From assembly GCF_002563715.1 (NCBI RefSeq), contig NZ_PDJJ01000001.1, positions 2,914,001 through 2,978,000 of the forward strand: DNA of 64,000 bases, in the 5' to 3' direction. Position numbers and translations under genes: made by a program. Positions 29,927 through 40,053 of the stretch are shown here, piece after piece. Source of the stretch: Isoptericola jiangsuensis (lineage in GTDB: Bacteria; Actinomycetota; Actinomycetes; Actinomycetales; Cellulomonadaceae). The notes under the pieces are model-generated. The model did no database searches, was not told the origin of the DNA, and saw only the letters and a list, made by a program, of their open reading frames with translations. Within the stretch, counting starts at the first letter, position 1; each line of letters starts with the position of its first letter.

Positions 29927-31684
29927 ATGAATTCCAGGAAGGCTGCGGCCGTGATCGCCGTGCCGCTGCTCGGGGCGCTGTCCCTGACCGCGTGCACGGG
30001 CCCGGGGACCACCGAGGAGGCGGGCGGACCGGTCAGCATCGACCAGGACTGGTCGCAGGCCGAACCGCTGACGATCGACGTCTTCGACGGGCTCGCCAAC
30101 TACATGGGCACGCAGAGCGGCTGGTTCGGCAAGGTCGTCAAGGACAAGTTCAACCTGGAGCTCAACGTCATCGCGCCCAACGTGGCGGGCGGCGGCGACA
30201 CGCTCTACAACACCCGCGTCGCCGGCGGCGACCTCGGCGACCTCGTCGTGGTCGACAAGGGCGAGAAGCTCGACGAGCTCGTCGAGGGCGGCCTCGTGCT
30301 GGACGCCTCGCCGTACGTCGACTCGATGACGAACCTCGCGCCGTTCGACGCGGCGCTCGACCACCTCAACGAGGGCAAGGACGGCGTCTACGGGTTCCCG
30401 ACGGCGGTGTCGAGCATCAGCCCGACCGAGTCGTCCGAGGGCCTGGAGCCCACGTTCGGGCCCTACCTGCGCTGGGACCTGTACGCCGAGGCCGGCTACC
30501 CCGAGATCGGGACGCTCGAGGACCTGCTGCCCGTCCTGGCGGACATGCAGGAGGCCCACCCGGAGGCCGACAACGGCCAGAAGGCGTACGCGGTCTCCCT
30601 GTTCAAGGACTGGGACGGCAACATGATGGTGATGGGCAAGCAGCCCACCACCCTGTACGGGTACGACGAGATCGGCTTCGTGCTCGCCAAGGCCGACGGC
30701 TCCGACTACCAGAGCATCGTCGACCCGGACTCCGAGTACGTCCGCGCCCTGCGGTTCTACCACGAGGCCAACCAGCTCGGCCTCGTCGACCCGGAGTCGA
30801 CCACGCAGAACTACGACACCATGTTCTCCAAGTACCAGAACGGGCAGGTGCTGCTGTCCTGGTGGCCGTGGCTCGGCCAGTCGGCGTACAACACTGACGA
30901 GAACATGGCCGACGGCAAGGGCTTCGAGCTCGTCCCGATGGCGGACCAGCAGATCTTCTCCTACGGCGCGGAGGTCTACGGCGGCAAGCAGGTGCTCGCC
31001 ATCGGCGCCGGCGCGGAGGACCCCGCCCGCCTCGCGGCGTTCATCGACTGGCTGTACTCCCCCGAGGGGGTCACCATGAACGGCTCGCAGACCGGCGCGT
31101 CCGCGGGCCCGCAGGACCTCACGTGGGAGGTCGGCGAGAACGGCGAGCCGGCGCTCACCGAGTTCGGCGAGCAGGTGTTCCTCGGCGGCGGCGCGGACGT
31201 CCCCGCCGAGTGGGGCGGCGGCGCGTACACCGACGGCGTGTCCACCCTCAACGTGCAGACCGTGCTGCCGAAGGACGTCGACCCGAGCACCGGGTTCCCG
31301 TACAACTACACGTTCTGGCCGAGCTACCAGGACAAGGTCGCGAACCCGCTGACCGAGGACTGGAGCGAGCGGATGGGCGGCGCGGCCTCGACCATGGAGT
31401 ACCTCCAGGCGAACGACCAGCTGCTCGTGGCCCCCGGGTCGAGCTTCACCGCCCCGGCCGACACCAGCGAGATCGAGACGATCCGCAGCCAGGTCAAGGC
31501 CAGCATCGTCGAGCACTCGTGGAAGATGGTGTTCGCGAAGGACGACGCCGAGTTCGACGCGCTGCTGGCCTCCATGAAGGAGACCGCGGAGGGCCTCGGC
31601 TACCAGACCGTGCTCGACTTCGACATGGCGAACGCCGAGGCGCAGAACGACGCCCGGGAGGCCGTGGCCAACGAGTTCGGGTGA
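29927..31684 (+). CDS. Oligosaccharide-binding lipoprotein of the importer
   Basis: The product has 585 residues and begins with a signal and lipobox (LGALSLTAC), so it is anchored outside the membrane. The size is that of the large binding proteins that go with LplB/LplC permeases and carry long oligosaccharides. AAGGGGTG precedes the ATG. It lies third in the operon, followed by a terminator at 31722-31755. The ligand is inferred from the regulon to be a xyloglucan oligosaccharide. Confidence 0.9.
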   Translation: MNSRKAAAVIAVPLLGALSLTACTGPGTTEEAGGPVSIDQDWSQAEPLTIDVFDGLANYMGTQSGWFGKVVKDKFNLELNVIAPNVAGGGDTLYNTRVAGGDLGDLVVVDKGEKLDELVEGGLVLDASPYVDSMTNLAPFDAALDHLNEGKDGVYGFPTAVSSISPTESSEGLEPTFGPYLRWDLYAEAGYPEIGTLEDLLPVLADMQEAHPEADNGQKAYAVSLFKDWDGNMMVMGKQPTTLYGYDEIGFVLAKADGSDYQSIVDPDSEYVRALRFYHEANQLGLVDPESTTQNYDTMFSKYQNGQVLLSWWPWLGQSAYNTDENMADGKGFELVPMADQQIFSYGAEVYGGKQVLAIGAGAEDPARLAAFIDWLYSPEGVTMNGSQTGASAGPQDLTWEVGENGEPALTEFGEQVFLGGGADVPAEWGGGAYTDGVSTLNVQTVLPKDVDPSTGFPYNYTFWPSYQDKVANPLTEDWSERMGGAASTMEYLQANDQLLVAPGSSFTAPADTSEIETIRSQVKASIVEHSWKMVFAKDDAEFDALLASMKETAEGLGYQTVLDFDMANAEAQNDAREAVANEFG

Positions 31685-31721
31685 CCTGACCCGGCCCCTG
31701 CCCGGGCAGGCGCCCGGACGG

Positions 31722-31755
31722 CGAAGGGCCCGGACCGTACGGTCCGGGCCCTTCG
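31722..31755. terminator. Bidirectional terminator between importer operon and GH43 gene
   Basis: A perfect 34-bp palindrome has arms of 17 bp (CGAAGGGCCCGGACCGT and its complement). It lies between convergent genes, 38 bp after one stop and 10 bp after the other. Confidence 0.85.
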
Positions 31756-31765
31756 TCCTGCCGGC

Positions 31766-34660
31766 TCAGGCGTCGGTCGCCTGCCAGGGACCGTTGCGCG
31801 ATCCCGGCTCCTGGTTGCGGGTCCACCACCTGGCCCGGTAGGTGACGCCGTCGTGCCGGACCACGTCACCGGTGTCGAAGACGCGCGACGGCGTCCACCG
31901 GTCCACCCCGTCGGCGTCCGTGGCGATCTCCTGCCACGACCCCCACACGCCGGTGCCCGGCTCGTCGCGGGTCCACCAGCCGGCCCGCCACAGGGAGCCG
32001 TCGTGGGTGACCTCGTCGCCGGTGTCGTAGGTGGCTCCCCGCTCCCAGGCGTCCGCCGCGGCGTACACCTGGACCTCGACGAGCCCCGCGGCCCAGCTCG
32101 CGTCGTTGCCGTTGTGGTCGTTGACCACCTGCTCCACCGCGACCCGGACGTGGCGCCACGCGCCGGCGAGCTCGTCGGACGTGAACCCGACCGTGGTGTT
32201 GTCGAGCCGGGACGCGACCCGTTCCCACGTCACGCCGTCGACGCTGCCCAGCACCGTGTACCGGGCGTACGTCTCCGAGCCGTTCCAGCTGCGCCACGCC
32301 AGGTCGACGCGGTCGAGCGGCAGCACCTCGCCGAGGTCGACCTGCCAGGTGAACGGCACCCCGGTCGGCTGGAAGTAGTTCGTCGAGTCGCCGCTGCGGT
32401 TGAGGTTGGTCACCACCCCGTCGACCGCCGCGGACGCCGGACGTCCCGCGACGGCGGCGGACGACGTCGCCTCGCGGCCCTCGGACACGAGCGGCGTCGT
32501 CGGTGCCGACACGGCACCCGTGGTGGTGTCGAGCGACCACGTGGGCCGGAAGTCCAGCGTGATCCCGTCGTCGTCGACCTCCAGGGGCAGCCACACGTAC
32601 GTGGAGCGGCCCAGCGTGCCCGCGTCCCACCGGTCACCCATGTACACGTGCTCGGTGCCGCCGTCGGCGCGCGTCACCGACATGATGTTCGTCGGCTGGC
32701 TGTAGTACGTCGTGTTGTTCCCGACCGGCTCCAGGTCCGACCAGGCGTCGGGGTCCGTGATGTCGGTGGTGGAGGCGACGTACGCCTGGTTGGGGTACCA
32801 GCCGGACTGGCCGGACGTGATCATGACGAACCGGTCGCCGATCTTCGCCACCGCGGGCGCCTCGCGGCGCTCGCCCTCGAACAGCGGGTACGACGCCTCC
32901 CAGTCGACGCCCGTGTAGTCGTCGGTGAGGGGGTAGAGCCGCATGCTCAGGTGGTCCTGCGACCCGACCAGGTAGCCCTGGCCGGTGTCCGGGTCGGTGA
33001 AGACGGTGAAGTCGCGCGAGCCGTAGCCCCACCGCTCGTCGTCCCCGGTGTAGGTCGGGTCCGCCTCCTCGGTGTGCACCGAGCCGGCTCCGGGCCGGAA
33101 GTGGTCGAGGAACGTGTAGTCCCCGTCCACGGTGCTGCTGGTGGCGACCACCAGGTGCGAGGCGGCGTAGCTGTCCGCCGTCTCCCAGTGGCCCCAGAGG
33201 ACGAACGTGTCCGTAGCATCGTTGTACAGCAGCTTGGGCCGCTCGACCTTGCAGTCCGCGAGCTCCGGGTGGGACGCGGGCGTCAGGATGTCCTTGACGT
33301 ACTCCCAGTTCACGAGGTCCTGCGAGCGGTAGAGGCTCACCCCGAGGAACGACGCGGCGTCGTGCGACTTGTTCTCGCCGACCCAGTAGTACCAGCCGTC
33401 CTTCTCGAGGAACCCGCCGCCGTGCGCCTGGATCGGGTTCCCGTCGGTGTCGTACCAGGTGCGCCCGACCGGCACGGTGTCGTAGCCGTCGGCCGGGACC
33501 GGCTCGATGTCGAGCACGGACCGGGCGACCGGGCTCGCGACGCCCTCGTCGACGGCGACGGCCCGCACCGTGGCGGACGTCGCCAGGGTGAACGGCCCGG
33601 TGTACCGGGTGCCGTGCGCGACCGTGGGGACGGTGCCGTCGGTGGTGTACCGGACGGTCGCACCCTCGGGGGCCGTGATCGACACCTCCTGGGCCGCGGG
33701 GTACAGCCCGCTGCCCGGCGTGATCGTCGGCGCCTCGACCACGAACGGCGTCGTGTCCACGGCGACCTCGCCGGCGGCGACCGCCAGCCAGGAGACCACG
33801 GGCGCCTCGGTGCCGCCCGCGATCTCGACGCGCACCTGCGCCGTGCCGGCCTGCGCCAGCTCGACCGTGCCCGACGCGACCGCGTTCCGCGCGGTGGCCG
33901 AGGCGTTCGACACCGTGACCGACGGCGCCACGACGGTCGCCGTGCCGTCCGGCGCCACCACCGAGACCTTCATCTGGCGCGGCCCGGACCACCACTCCTC
34001 GAACCCGAGGGTCACGGTGTGCGTGCCCGCGTCCAGCGGGAGGCGGTACACGATCGGCCGGGACGTGCCCGCCCGTCCGCGCGCCCACCAGCCGGTGGCG
34101 TCCTTGTCGGCCACGTCCCCGGAGCGGGCGCCCACGTCGGCGTCGCCCTCGTTGACGTACCCCCACGCGTCGGGCGCCGTGGACCGCCGGTCGGCGGCGT
34201 CGTTGCGCAGGTCCGCCACCGCGGCGACGGCAGCGTACGGCGGCGTGCTCGCCGCCGGACCCGAGTCCACGAAGTACTCCACGGACCCGGGCACGACCTC
34301 GACCGCGGCCGACACCGCCAGTCCGGCGGCATCGCCCGCCACGGCGTACGTCGCGTACGTGCGGTCGAACCGGAGGTCGGCGACCTGCCAGTCCACCGGC
34401 ACGGTCCGCGTGCCGCCGGAGGCGGTGCCCACCTCGACCTGCGCGGGCAGGTCCGGCACGGTGCCGGAGGTGGTCGCCACCGACACCGCCTCCGCGAGCG
34501 CCACCGGGGTGTCGTCGGCCGCGGTCGCGGCGCCCGCCCCGGCGGTGATCCCGCCCGCCACGAGGGCGGCGACGAGCGCCGCCCCCGTGACGGACCGGGC
34601 GTGCGTGACGGGCCGGGCGTGCGGGCCCGCGACGACGCGGCCCGTCCTGGTCGGGCTCAC
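31766..34660 (-). CDS. Secreted multidomain GH43 enzyme (exo-beta-1,3-galactanase-like)
   Basis: The product has 964 residues and a signal peptide of about 45 residues. After it come an Ig-like region, a carbohydrate-binding-like region, a chitobiase C-terminal-like repeat (TITPGSGLYPAAQEVSITAP), then the GH43 barrel starting WYDTDGNPIQAHGGGFLEKD. The IQAHGGG motif resembles GH43 subfamily 24, exo-beta-1,3-galactanases. An F5/8-type discoidin domain and two CBM5/12-type modules (residues about 870-964) follow. The GTG overlaps the stop of the GH30 gene (GTGA). It is last in the operon. Substrate is inferred from motif and neighbours. Confidence 0.85.
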   Translation of the reverse strand: MSPTRTGRVVAGPHARPVTHARSVTGAALVAALVAGGITAGAGAATAADDTPVALAEAVSVATTSGTVPDLPAQVEVGTASGGTRTVPVDWQVADLRFDRTYATYAVAGDAAGLAVSAAVEVVPGSVEYFVDSGPAASTPPYAAVAAVADLRNDAADRRSTAPDAWGYVNEGDADVGARSGDVADKDATGWWARGRAGTSRPIVYRLPLDAGTHTVTLGFEEWWSGPRQMKVSVVAPDGTATVVAPSVTVSNASATARNAVASGTVELAQAGTAQVRVEIAGGTEAPVVSWLAVAAGEVAVDTTPFVVEAPTITPGSGLYPAAQEVSITAPEGATVRYTTDGTVPTVAHGTRYTGPFTLATSATVRAVAVDEGVASPVARSVLDIEPVPADGYDTVPVGRTWYDTDGNPIQAHGGGFLEKDGWYYWVGENKSHDAASFLGVSLYRSQDLVNWEYVKDILTPASHPELADCKVERPKLLYNDATDTFVLWGHWETADSYAASHLVVATSSTVDGDYTFLDHFRPGAGSVHTEEADPTYTGDDERWGYGSRDFTVFTDPDTGQGYLVGSQDHLSMRLYPLTDDYTGVDWEASYPLFEGERREAPAVAKIGDRFVMITSGQSGWYPNQAYVASTTDITDPDAWSDLEPVGNNTTYYSQPTNIMSVTRADGGTEHVYMGDRWDAGTLGRSTYVWLPLEVDDDGITLDFRPTWSLDTTTGAVSAPTTPLVSEGREATSSAAVAGRPASAAVDGVVTNLNRSGDSTNYFQPTGVPFTWQVDLGEVLPLDRVDLAWRSWNGSETYARYTVLGSVDGVTWERVASRLDNTTVGFTSDELAGAWRHVRVAVEQVVNDHNGNDASWAAGLVEVQVYAAADAWERGATYDTGDEVTHDGSLWRAGWWTRDEPGTGVWGSWQEIATDADGVDRWTPSRVFDTGDVVRHDGVTYRARWWTRNQEPGSRNGPWQATDA

Positions 34661-37600
34661 GGCTTCTTCCCCTTGCCGGGGGTCGCCTGCGGCTCGTCCG
34701 CGGGCTGCCAGGGTCCGTTCGCGGCTCCGGGCTCCTGGTTCCGCGTCCACCACTGCGCGCGGTAGGTCACGCCGTCGTGCACGGCGAGGTCGCCGGCGAC
34801 GAAGACGCGGGACGGGGTCCACAGGGCGGTGCCGTCCGCGGCGCGCACGGTCTCCTGCCAGGAGCCCCACACGCTCGCGCCCGGCGTCTCGCGGGTCCAC
34901 CACTGGGCGGTCCAGTACGCGTCGTCGTGGAAGACGGCGTCCCCGCCGGTGTAGGTCGCGCCGGCGTCCCAGGCGGGCTCGGCCTCACCGGGCACCTTCG
35001 CCATGACCCCGATCTCGGACACCACGAGGTGCGTGTTGTCGCGGGCGGTCATGACGACGCGCACGGCGTCGGCACGGACGTCCGCGGGGACGTCGACGAC
35101 GGGCGCCGTGCTGCCGCCCGGTACGTCGACGGGCTCGCCGACGGCCTGCCAGGTGCCGCCGGTGCGGGCCTCGACCCGGATGCTGCGCGGCCAGCTCTCC
35201 GCGGAGCCGTCGCGCCAGAACCGCGTCACGACGCGGGTGAGGTCGCGGGCGGCGGGCAGGGTGACCGTCAGGGTGTCGGTGGTGTTCTTGGTGCCGGAGC
35301 GCCAGTTGGACCAGCCCTTGTCGGTGAGGTCGCCGTTGATCACGCGCTGCGCGGGGTAGCCGGGCTCGGTGTACGACGCGGTCGCGGTGGTGCCGTCGGT
35401 CAGGGCGGCGTTGGCCTCCCCCGGCTCGGTCACCAGGACGCGGACGGTCGCGGGCAGGGTGCGCCCGGAGCCGGCGTCGGCGGTGCCGGTGACCTCGACG
35501 ACGCCGACCTCGGCGACCGCGGCGGCGGTGACGTCCTGCCAGGTGACGGGGCGCTCCACGGCGACCCCGCCGTCGGTGACGGCGGTGACGGTGGCGGGGA
35601 GCTGCGGCAGGCCGCCGACGTAGGTCGTGGCGGTCGCGCGGCGGGTCGAGACGAGGACGTCGACGACGACGGTCGCGGTGGCGTCCACGGTGGTGCCGGC
35701 GGGGGTGGTCACGGTGCCGGGCACCTCGACGGTGCCGGGCGCGGCCCACGCGTCGTCACCGGGGACGTCCCAGGTGACGGGCAGCTCGCCGCGGCCGTCG
35801 CGCAGGACCGTGGTGACGGTCGCGGGCAGCTCGGGCGCGGTGCCGGGCGTGGTGAACACGTCCACCGGCTCGGTGCCGAGCACGGTCTCGTCGAGCAGGC
35901 GCCAGCGCTGGTTGTCGCCGGAGTTGGCGAGGTACGTGCCGACGGGCGAGCCGTCGGCCGTGGCCTGGCCGCCGACCTCCAGCAGGGTGCCCGACGACGC
36001 GTTGACCAGCGTGTACGTCCCGTCGCCGGTGGTGGACAGGATCCAGCGCGCGGTCGCGGGGGTGTCCGCCGGGTCGGCGGGGGCCGCGACGGTAGTGGCG
36101 GACGTGTCGGCGGTGACGGCGAGCAGCGCGCCGGTGCCGACGTTCGTCAGCGTGTACCGGCCGCGGTGCGTGCCCGAGCCCTCGGGGGCACCGAGGTCCT
36201 GGAGCGTCCACAGCTGGTCGGCGTCGGCCGCGTCGGTCTCGATGCGCACCCCGGCGCCCGACGGTGCGAGCGAGCGGCCCGACTGCACGCCGTCCACGCG
36301 GTAGACGTGACCGTCCTGGGCGAGCGGCGCGTCGTCCGCGACACCGGAGACGCCGTCGACGACGAACGTCGTCACGGACTCGGCGGGCACGACGAGCGTC
36401 GCCGCGGGGCCGTCGGCACCGTCGGTCACGGCCACCGGGTCACCCTCGACGAGGTAGCCGGCGGTGGACGTCACCACGGGCGTCACCGTGGCGCCCGGCG
36501 CCACGTCGGCGAACCCGGCGAGGTCCAGCGTCACCGCACGGTCGGCGGTCGAGGAGTTGACGTGCACGACGGTCGCGCCGGAGCCGTCGGCCTTCACCGC
36601 GGCGGTGCTGCTCGTGTCGTCGACCCCGATCAGCCGGTCGCCCGGGGTGATGTGGTGCGTGAAGTTCTGGGTCGCCCAGTACTTCGTGTTCGTGTAGATC
36701 GGGCACGTGGCGAGGGTGTCCTCGGCGGTGCAGTCGAACGGGATCTGGATCTCGCCCCAGTTCATGCCGTCCGCGCTCTCGCCGCCGGGCGCCATGTTGT
36801 CGTAGTCCTCGACGGGCTGCCAGAACACCCAGGCGCTCGGCTCGAGCTCGCGCAGGTCGTCGACGATGTGCTGGGCGCTGCCCAGCCCCGACTCCATGGT
36901 CTCGAAGTCCTGCCCGGTGGAGCTCCAGTTGCCGCCCACCTCGCTCATCCAGAGCGGCTTGTCCGCGCCCTTGGCGATGTCGCGCACCGTGGTGCGCTGC
37001 CCCGTGCCGTACGTGTGCACGTTGAGCTGGGACACCTGGTCGCGCACCGCGCCCGACCACGCGTTCCAGTTCGTCGCGAACCGGCCCGGGTTGGTCTCGT
37101 CCATCGCGGAGATCACCGCGTCGGTCGACGCGCCGTCGAGCGCGTCCGCGAGCGCGGGGATCACCCGCTGCTGGAGGCCGGGCCCCATGTGGGCGCCCTC
37201 CTGGCGGCCCCCGGTGGGGTTGCCGTCCGCGCCGAGCTGGGTGCCCCAGTAGTTGGTGTTCGGCTCGTTGAACGGATCGATGGTGTCGACCTCGATGCCG
37301 TGCGCGTCCTCCAGGCGCTCGGTGACGCCCACCAGGTAGTCCGCGAAGTCCTGGACGCTGCCCGGCTCGAGCTGGTCGGCGTTCGCGTCGAACCCGCCCG
37401 ACACGTAGCCGCTGACCGTCATGAACCAGGGCGGGGAGTTGGAGAACGTCTCCCAGTGCGTCACGTCGTCCTTGATGCGGTCGACCCACCAGCGCTGGGT
37501 GGCGTCGGCGTCCGGGTCCCAGTCGTCCTCGTCGTCGGCGTCCCACCAGTCGACGTCGGTGCGGGTGGTGCCCTCGGGCGCCTTCCACCAGCCGTCCACG

Positions 37601-37974
37601 GCGCCACCGGCGCGCAGGTAGTCCGGGACGTCGGGCGCGTTGCCGCCGCCGATGTTGTACCGCGCGATGTTGAGGTTGAGGCCCTCGTCGCCGAACACCA
37701 TGTCGGCGAGCCTCTCGCGGACCTCGTCCGGGTAGTCGCCGGTCGCGTTCGCGAACCAGACGAGGCTGGTCCCCCAGCCCTCGAACGGTTCGCCCGCGTA
37801 CGACGGGTCGGGCCGCACGGTGACGGCCGACGTCGCCGCCGCGACGGCGGCCCCGGCGTCGGCAGGGGCGGGTGCGGCCTGGGCCGCCGGGACCAGCGCG
37901 GTCGCGAGCAGCGCCCCCGCGGTGCCGGCGACCACGCCGCGGCGTGCTCGGTGTGTCCTTCTCGTCGTGCTCAT
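34657..37974 (-). CDS. Secreted multidomain GH30 enzyme (endo-beta-1,6-galactanase-like)
   Basis: The product has 1105 residues. A signal peptide (cut near AQA-APA, residue 33) precedes a GH30 barrel with the acid/base Glu in DPFNEPNTNYWG and the nucleophile Glu in LWMSEVGG. The barrel resembles GH30 subfamily 5 enzymes that cut beta-1,6-galactan. Next come a ricin-type trefoil (QW-like repeats: LWTLQDLG, ARWILST, QRWRLLDE), two Ig-like repeats, a discoidin-type domain and two CBM5/12-type modules. GAGAGGA precedes the ATG. The binding modules keep it on plant wall material. The galactanase call is inference. Confidence 0.87.
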   Translation of the reverse strand: MSTTRRTHRARRGVVAGTAGALLATALVPAAQAAPAPADAGAAVAAATSAVTVRPDPSYAGEPFEGWGTSLVWFANATGDYPDEVRERLADMVFGDEGLNLNIARYNIGGGNAPDVPDYLRAGGAVDGWWKAPEGTTRTDVDWWDADDEDDWDPDADATQRWWVDRIKDDVTHWETFSNSPPWFMTVSGYVSGGFDANADQLEPGSVQDFADYLVGVTERLEDAHGIEVDTIDPFNEPNTNYWGTQLGADGNPTGGRQEGAHMGPGLQQRVIPALADALDGASTDAVISAMDETNPGRFATNWNAWSGAVRDQVSQLNVHTYGTGQRTTVRDIAKGADKPLWMSEVGGNWSSTGQDFETMESGLGSAQHIVDDLRELEPSAWVFWQPVEDYDNMAPGGESADGMNWGEIQIPFDCTAEDTLATCPIYTNTKYWATQNFTHHITPGDRLIGVDDTSSTAAVKADGSGATVVHVNSSTADRAVTLDLAGFADVAPGATVTPVVTSTAGYLVEGDPVAVTDGADGPAATLVVPAESVTTFVVDGVSGVADDAPLAQDGHVYRVDGVQSGRSLAPSGAGVRIETDAADADQLWTLQDLGAPEGSGTHRGRYTLTNVGTGALLAVTADTSATTVAAPADPADTPATARWILSTTGDGTYTLVNASSGTLLEVGGQATADGSPVGTYLANSGDNQRWRLLDETVLGTEPVDVFTTPGTAPELPATVTTVLRDGRGELPVTWDVPGDDAWAAPGTVEVPGTVTTPAGTTVDATATVVVDVLVSTRRATATTYVGGLPQLPATVTAVTDGGVAVERPVTWQDVTAAAVAEVGVVEVTGTADAGSGRTLPATVRVLVTEPGEANAALTDGTTATASYTEPGYPAQRVINGDLTDKGWSNWRSGTKNTTDTLTVTLPAARDLTRVVTRFWRDGSAESWPRSIRVEARTGGTWQAVGEPVDVPGGSTAPVVDVPADVRADAVRVVMTARDNTHLVVSEIGVMAKVPGEAEPAWDAGATYTGGDAVFHDDAYWTAQWWTRETPGASVWGSWQETVRAADGTALWTPSRVFVAGDLAVHDGVTYRAQWWTRNQEPGAANGPWQPADEPQATPGKGKKP

Positions 37975-38084
37975 CGGTGAGCGTCCTCTCGCCTCGGTGC
38001 GATGGGTGGACCAACGGGTGCTGCCGGGCAGCGGGCACGGCCGCGGCGCGGTCGTGCGAGTCGTGCGGGTCGTGCGGGTGGAAC

Positions 38085-38117
38085 CCGGTGCCGGCCCGGG
38101 AGGTGGGCCGGCACCGG
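38085..38117 (-). terminator. Hairpin after the GH35 gene
   Basis: Perfect 13-bp arms (CCGGTGCCGGCCC and its complement) enclose a 7-nt loop, directly after the GH35 stop and 110 bp before the GH30 start. It may be a partial terminator inside the operon. Three 9-bp repeats (GTCGTGCGA/G) lie beside it at 38051-38077. Confidence 0.6.
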
Positions 38118-38120
38118 AGA

Positions 38121-39905
38121 TCAGGCCTCGGTCGGTCCGAGGTCGGGGGCGGCGACGAACCGGGCGCGGGCACGGGCCGCGCCGTGCAGCTCGAGCACCA
38201 CGAGCTCGTTGGCGCCGTCGCGCAGGAACGGGCCGGGGACGTAGAGCGTGCGCGTCGGGGACTGGGCCGAGTAGCGGCCGAGCAGCTCGCCGTTGACCCA
38301 CGCCAGGCCGCGCGTCCAGCCGTCGAGCCGCAGCAGGTGGTCGGTGCCCGCGACGCCCGGGAACTCGCCGCGGTGGAACGACGGGCCGGCCAACGGCGCG
38401 TCGGCACCGCCGGGCGCGGCACCGAAGGCGTCGGCGAGCAGCGCGGGTGCGTCCGCGAGCCGCAGCGGCCTCGCCTCCCAGTCGGTGAGCTCGCGGCGTG
38501 CGGTGCGGACCGCCCCGACGAGGCCCTTGGGCTCGCCGATGCGGGCGCCGTAGTTCACGCGGCCGCGGTCCTCGACCAGCAGGGTCAGGGTGCCGGCGCG
38601 CCGCGGCAGCGGCACCGAGCCCGTGTGGCTCGTGCGGTCCAGCACGCCCACGGGCTCCCCGTCGAGCGCGACCAGCGCCCGGTCGCGGATCTCGTCGACC
38701 ACCACCACCGCGTCGTCCGCCTCGACCGACGTGCGGTAGAGGGTGAAGCCGGACCACTGCCGCAGCGCGTCCGCGGTCGGGGGCAGCCCGGTGGTGCGGG
38801 TGACCGCCCCGCCGAGCAGGTGCTCGACGTCGGCCAGCGCCACCCGGTCGGGCAGGACGACGTCCAGCTCCGGCGCGGGCACCGGCTCGGCCGGGTCCTC
38901 GTCGGGCACGGGAGCGTGCTTGCCGATGACGGCCTTGAGGGCGCGGTACTTGGCCGTGGGCGCGCCGTGCTCGGACAGGGGTGCGTCGTAGTCGTACGAC
39001 GTCGTGATGGGCAGGTAGGTGCCCTTGTCGTTCGCGCCGTTGGTCAGCCCCAGGTTGGTGCCGCCGTGGAACATGTACAGGTTGACCGACGCGCCGGCCC
39101 CGAGCAGGTCGTCGAGGTCGTGGGCGGTCGCCTCGGGCGTCGTGGTGTGGTGGACCAGGCCCCAGGAGTCGAACCAGCCGTCCCAGAACTCCATGCACAT
39201 GAGCGGTCCGGTGGGCTGGTGCCGTCGCAGGACGGCCAGGCGCTCCAGGGAGCGGGACCCGAAGTTCGCCGTCTTGTGCAGCTCCGGCAGGCCGCCGCGG
39301 GACAGGTGCTCGTCGTCGGCCTGGTCGCTGGTGAACAGGGGCACGTCGATCCCCTGCGCGCGGGTGAGCGCGACGAGCTCGCGCAGGTAGCGCGCCCGCT
39401 CCTCGTCGGGCACGCCCGGGTAGGCGCCGTACTCGTTCTCCACCTGCACCATGAGCACCGGGCCGCCGCGCGTCACCTGACGCTCGGCCACGACGGGCAG
39501 GACCTGGGCGTAGTACGTGCCGATCGCGTCCAGGAACCGCGCGTCGTGGCGCCGCACGCCCGCCGCGCCGTCGGCGAACAGCCACGCGGGCAGGCCGCCG
39601 TTGTCCCACTCGGCGCAGATGTACGGGCCGGGACGCACGATGGCGTGCAGGCCCTCCGCGGCGACGAGGTCGAGGAACCGGCCGAGGTCGTGGCGACCGT
39701 CGAGGTGGAACGTGCCCGGGTCCGGCGCGTGGAAGTTCCACGCCACGTACGTCTCGATGGTGTTGAGCCCCATGAGGCGCGCCTTACGGAGGCGGTCCGC
39801 CCACTGGTCCGGGTGCACCCGGAAGTAGTGCAGGGCCCCGCTGACGAGCTGGACGGGGTGGTCGTCGAGGAGGAAGTCCTTCTCGCCGATCTCGAACGTG
39901 GGCAT
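38121..39905 (-). CDS. GH35 beta-galactosidase, cytoplasmic
   Basis: The protein has 594 residues. It shows WNFHAPDPGTFHLDG, ICAEWDNGGLPAWL, the acid/base Glu158 in VENEYG and the nucleophile Glu239 in MCMEFWDGWFD, all standard for GH35. No signal peptide is seen, so it acts inside the cell. Its place between an importer and two secreted galactan-degrading enzymes suggests that it hydrolyses imported galacto-oligosaccharides. Confidence 0.95.
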   Translation of the reverse strand: MPTFEIGEKDFLLDDHPVQLVSGALHYFRVHPDQWADRLRKARLMGLNTIETYVAWNFHAPDPGTFHLDGRHDLGRFLDLVAAEGLHAIVRPGPYICAEWDNGGLPAWLFADGAAGVRRHDARFLDAIGTYYAQVLPVVAERQVTRGGPVLMVQVENEYGAYPGVPDEERARYLRELVALTRAQGIDVPLFTSDQADDEHLSRGGLPELHKTANFGSRSLERLAVLRRHQPTGPLMCMEFWDGWFDSWGLVHHTTTPEATAHDLDDLLGAGASVNLYMFHGGTNLGLTNGANDKGTYLPITTSYDYDAPLSEHGAPTAKYRALKAVIGKHAPVPDEDPAEPVPAPELDVVLPDRVALADVEHLLGGAVTRTTGLPPTADALRQWSGFTLYRTSVEADDAVVVVDEIRDRALVALDGEPVGVLDRTSHTGSVPLPRRAGTLTLLVEDRGRVNYGARIGEPKGLVGAVRTARRELTDWEARPLRLADAPALLADAFGAAPGGADAPLAGPSFHRGEFPGVAGTDHLLRLDGWTRGLAWVNGELLGRYSAQSPTRTLYVPGPFLRDGANELVVLELHGAARARARFVAAPDLGPTEA

Positions 39906-40012
39906 CGGGGTGAACCTCTCGGACAGGCAGGGTCGAGGGACGGTCGCCGGACGGGGCCGGCGCCGGCGGTGGTGCGGGCGCGGTGGTGCGCGGCGGCGGC
40001 CGCGCGGTGATG

Positions 40013-40049
40013 CCGGGCGGGGCGGCCGGGTCCCGGCCGCCCCGCCCGG
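40013..40049 (-). terminator. Strong hairpin after the solute-binding protein gene
   Basis: Perfect 18-bp arms around a single T (in practice a 3-5 nt loop), just past the stop at 40054 and 108 bp before the GH35 start. It probably lowers, rather than stops, reading into the hydrolase genes; such a hairpin after a binding protein gene is common. Confidence 0.7.
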
Positions 40050-40053
40050 GGCG

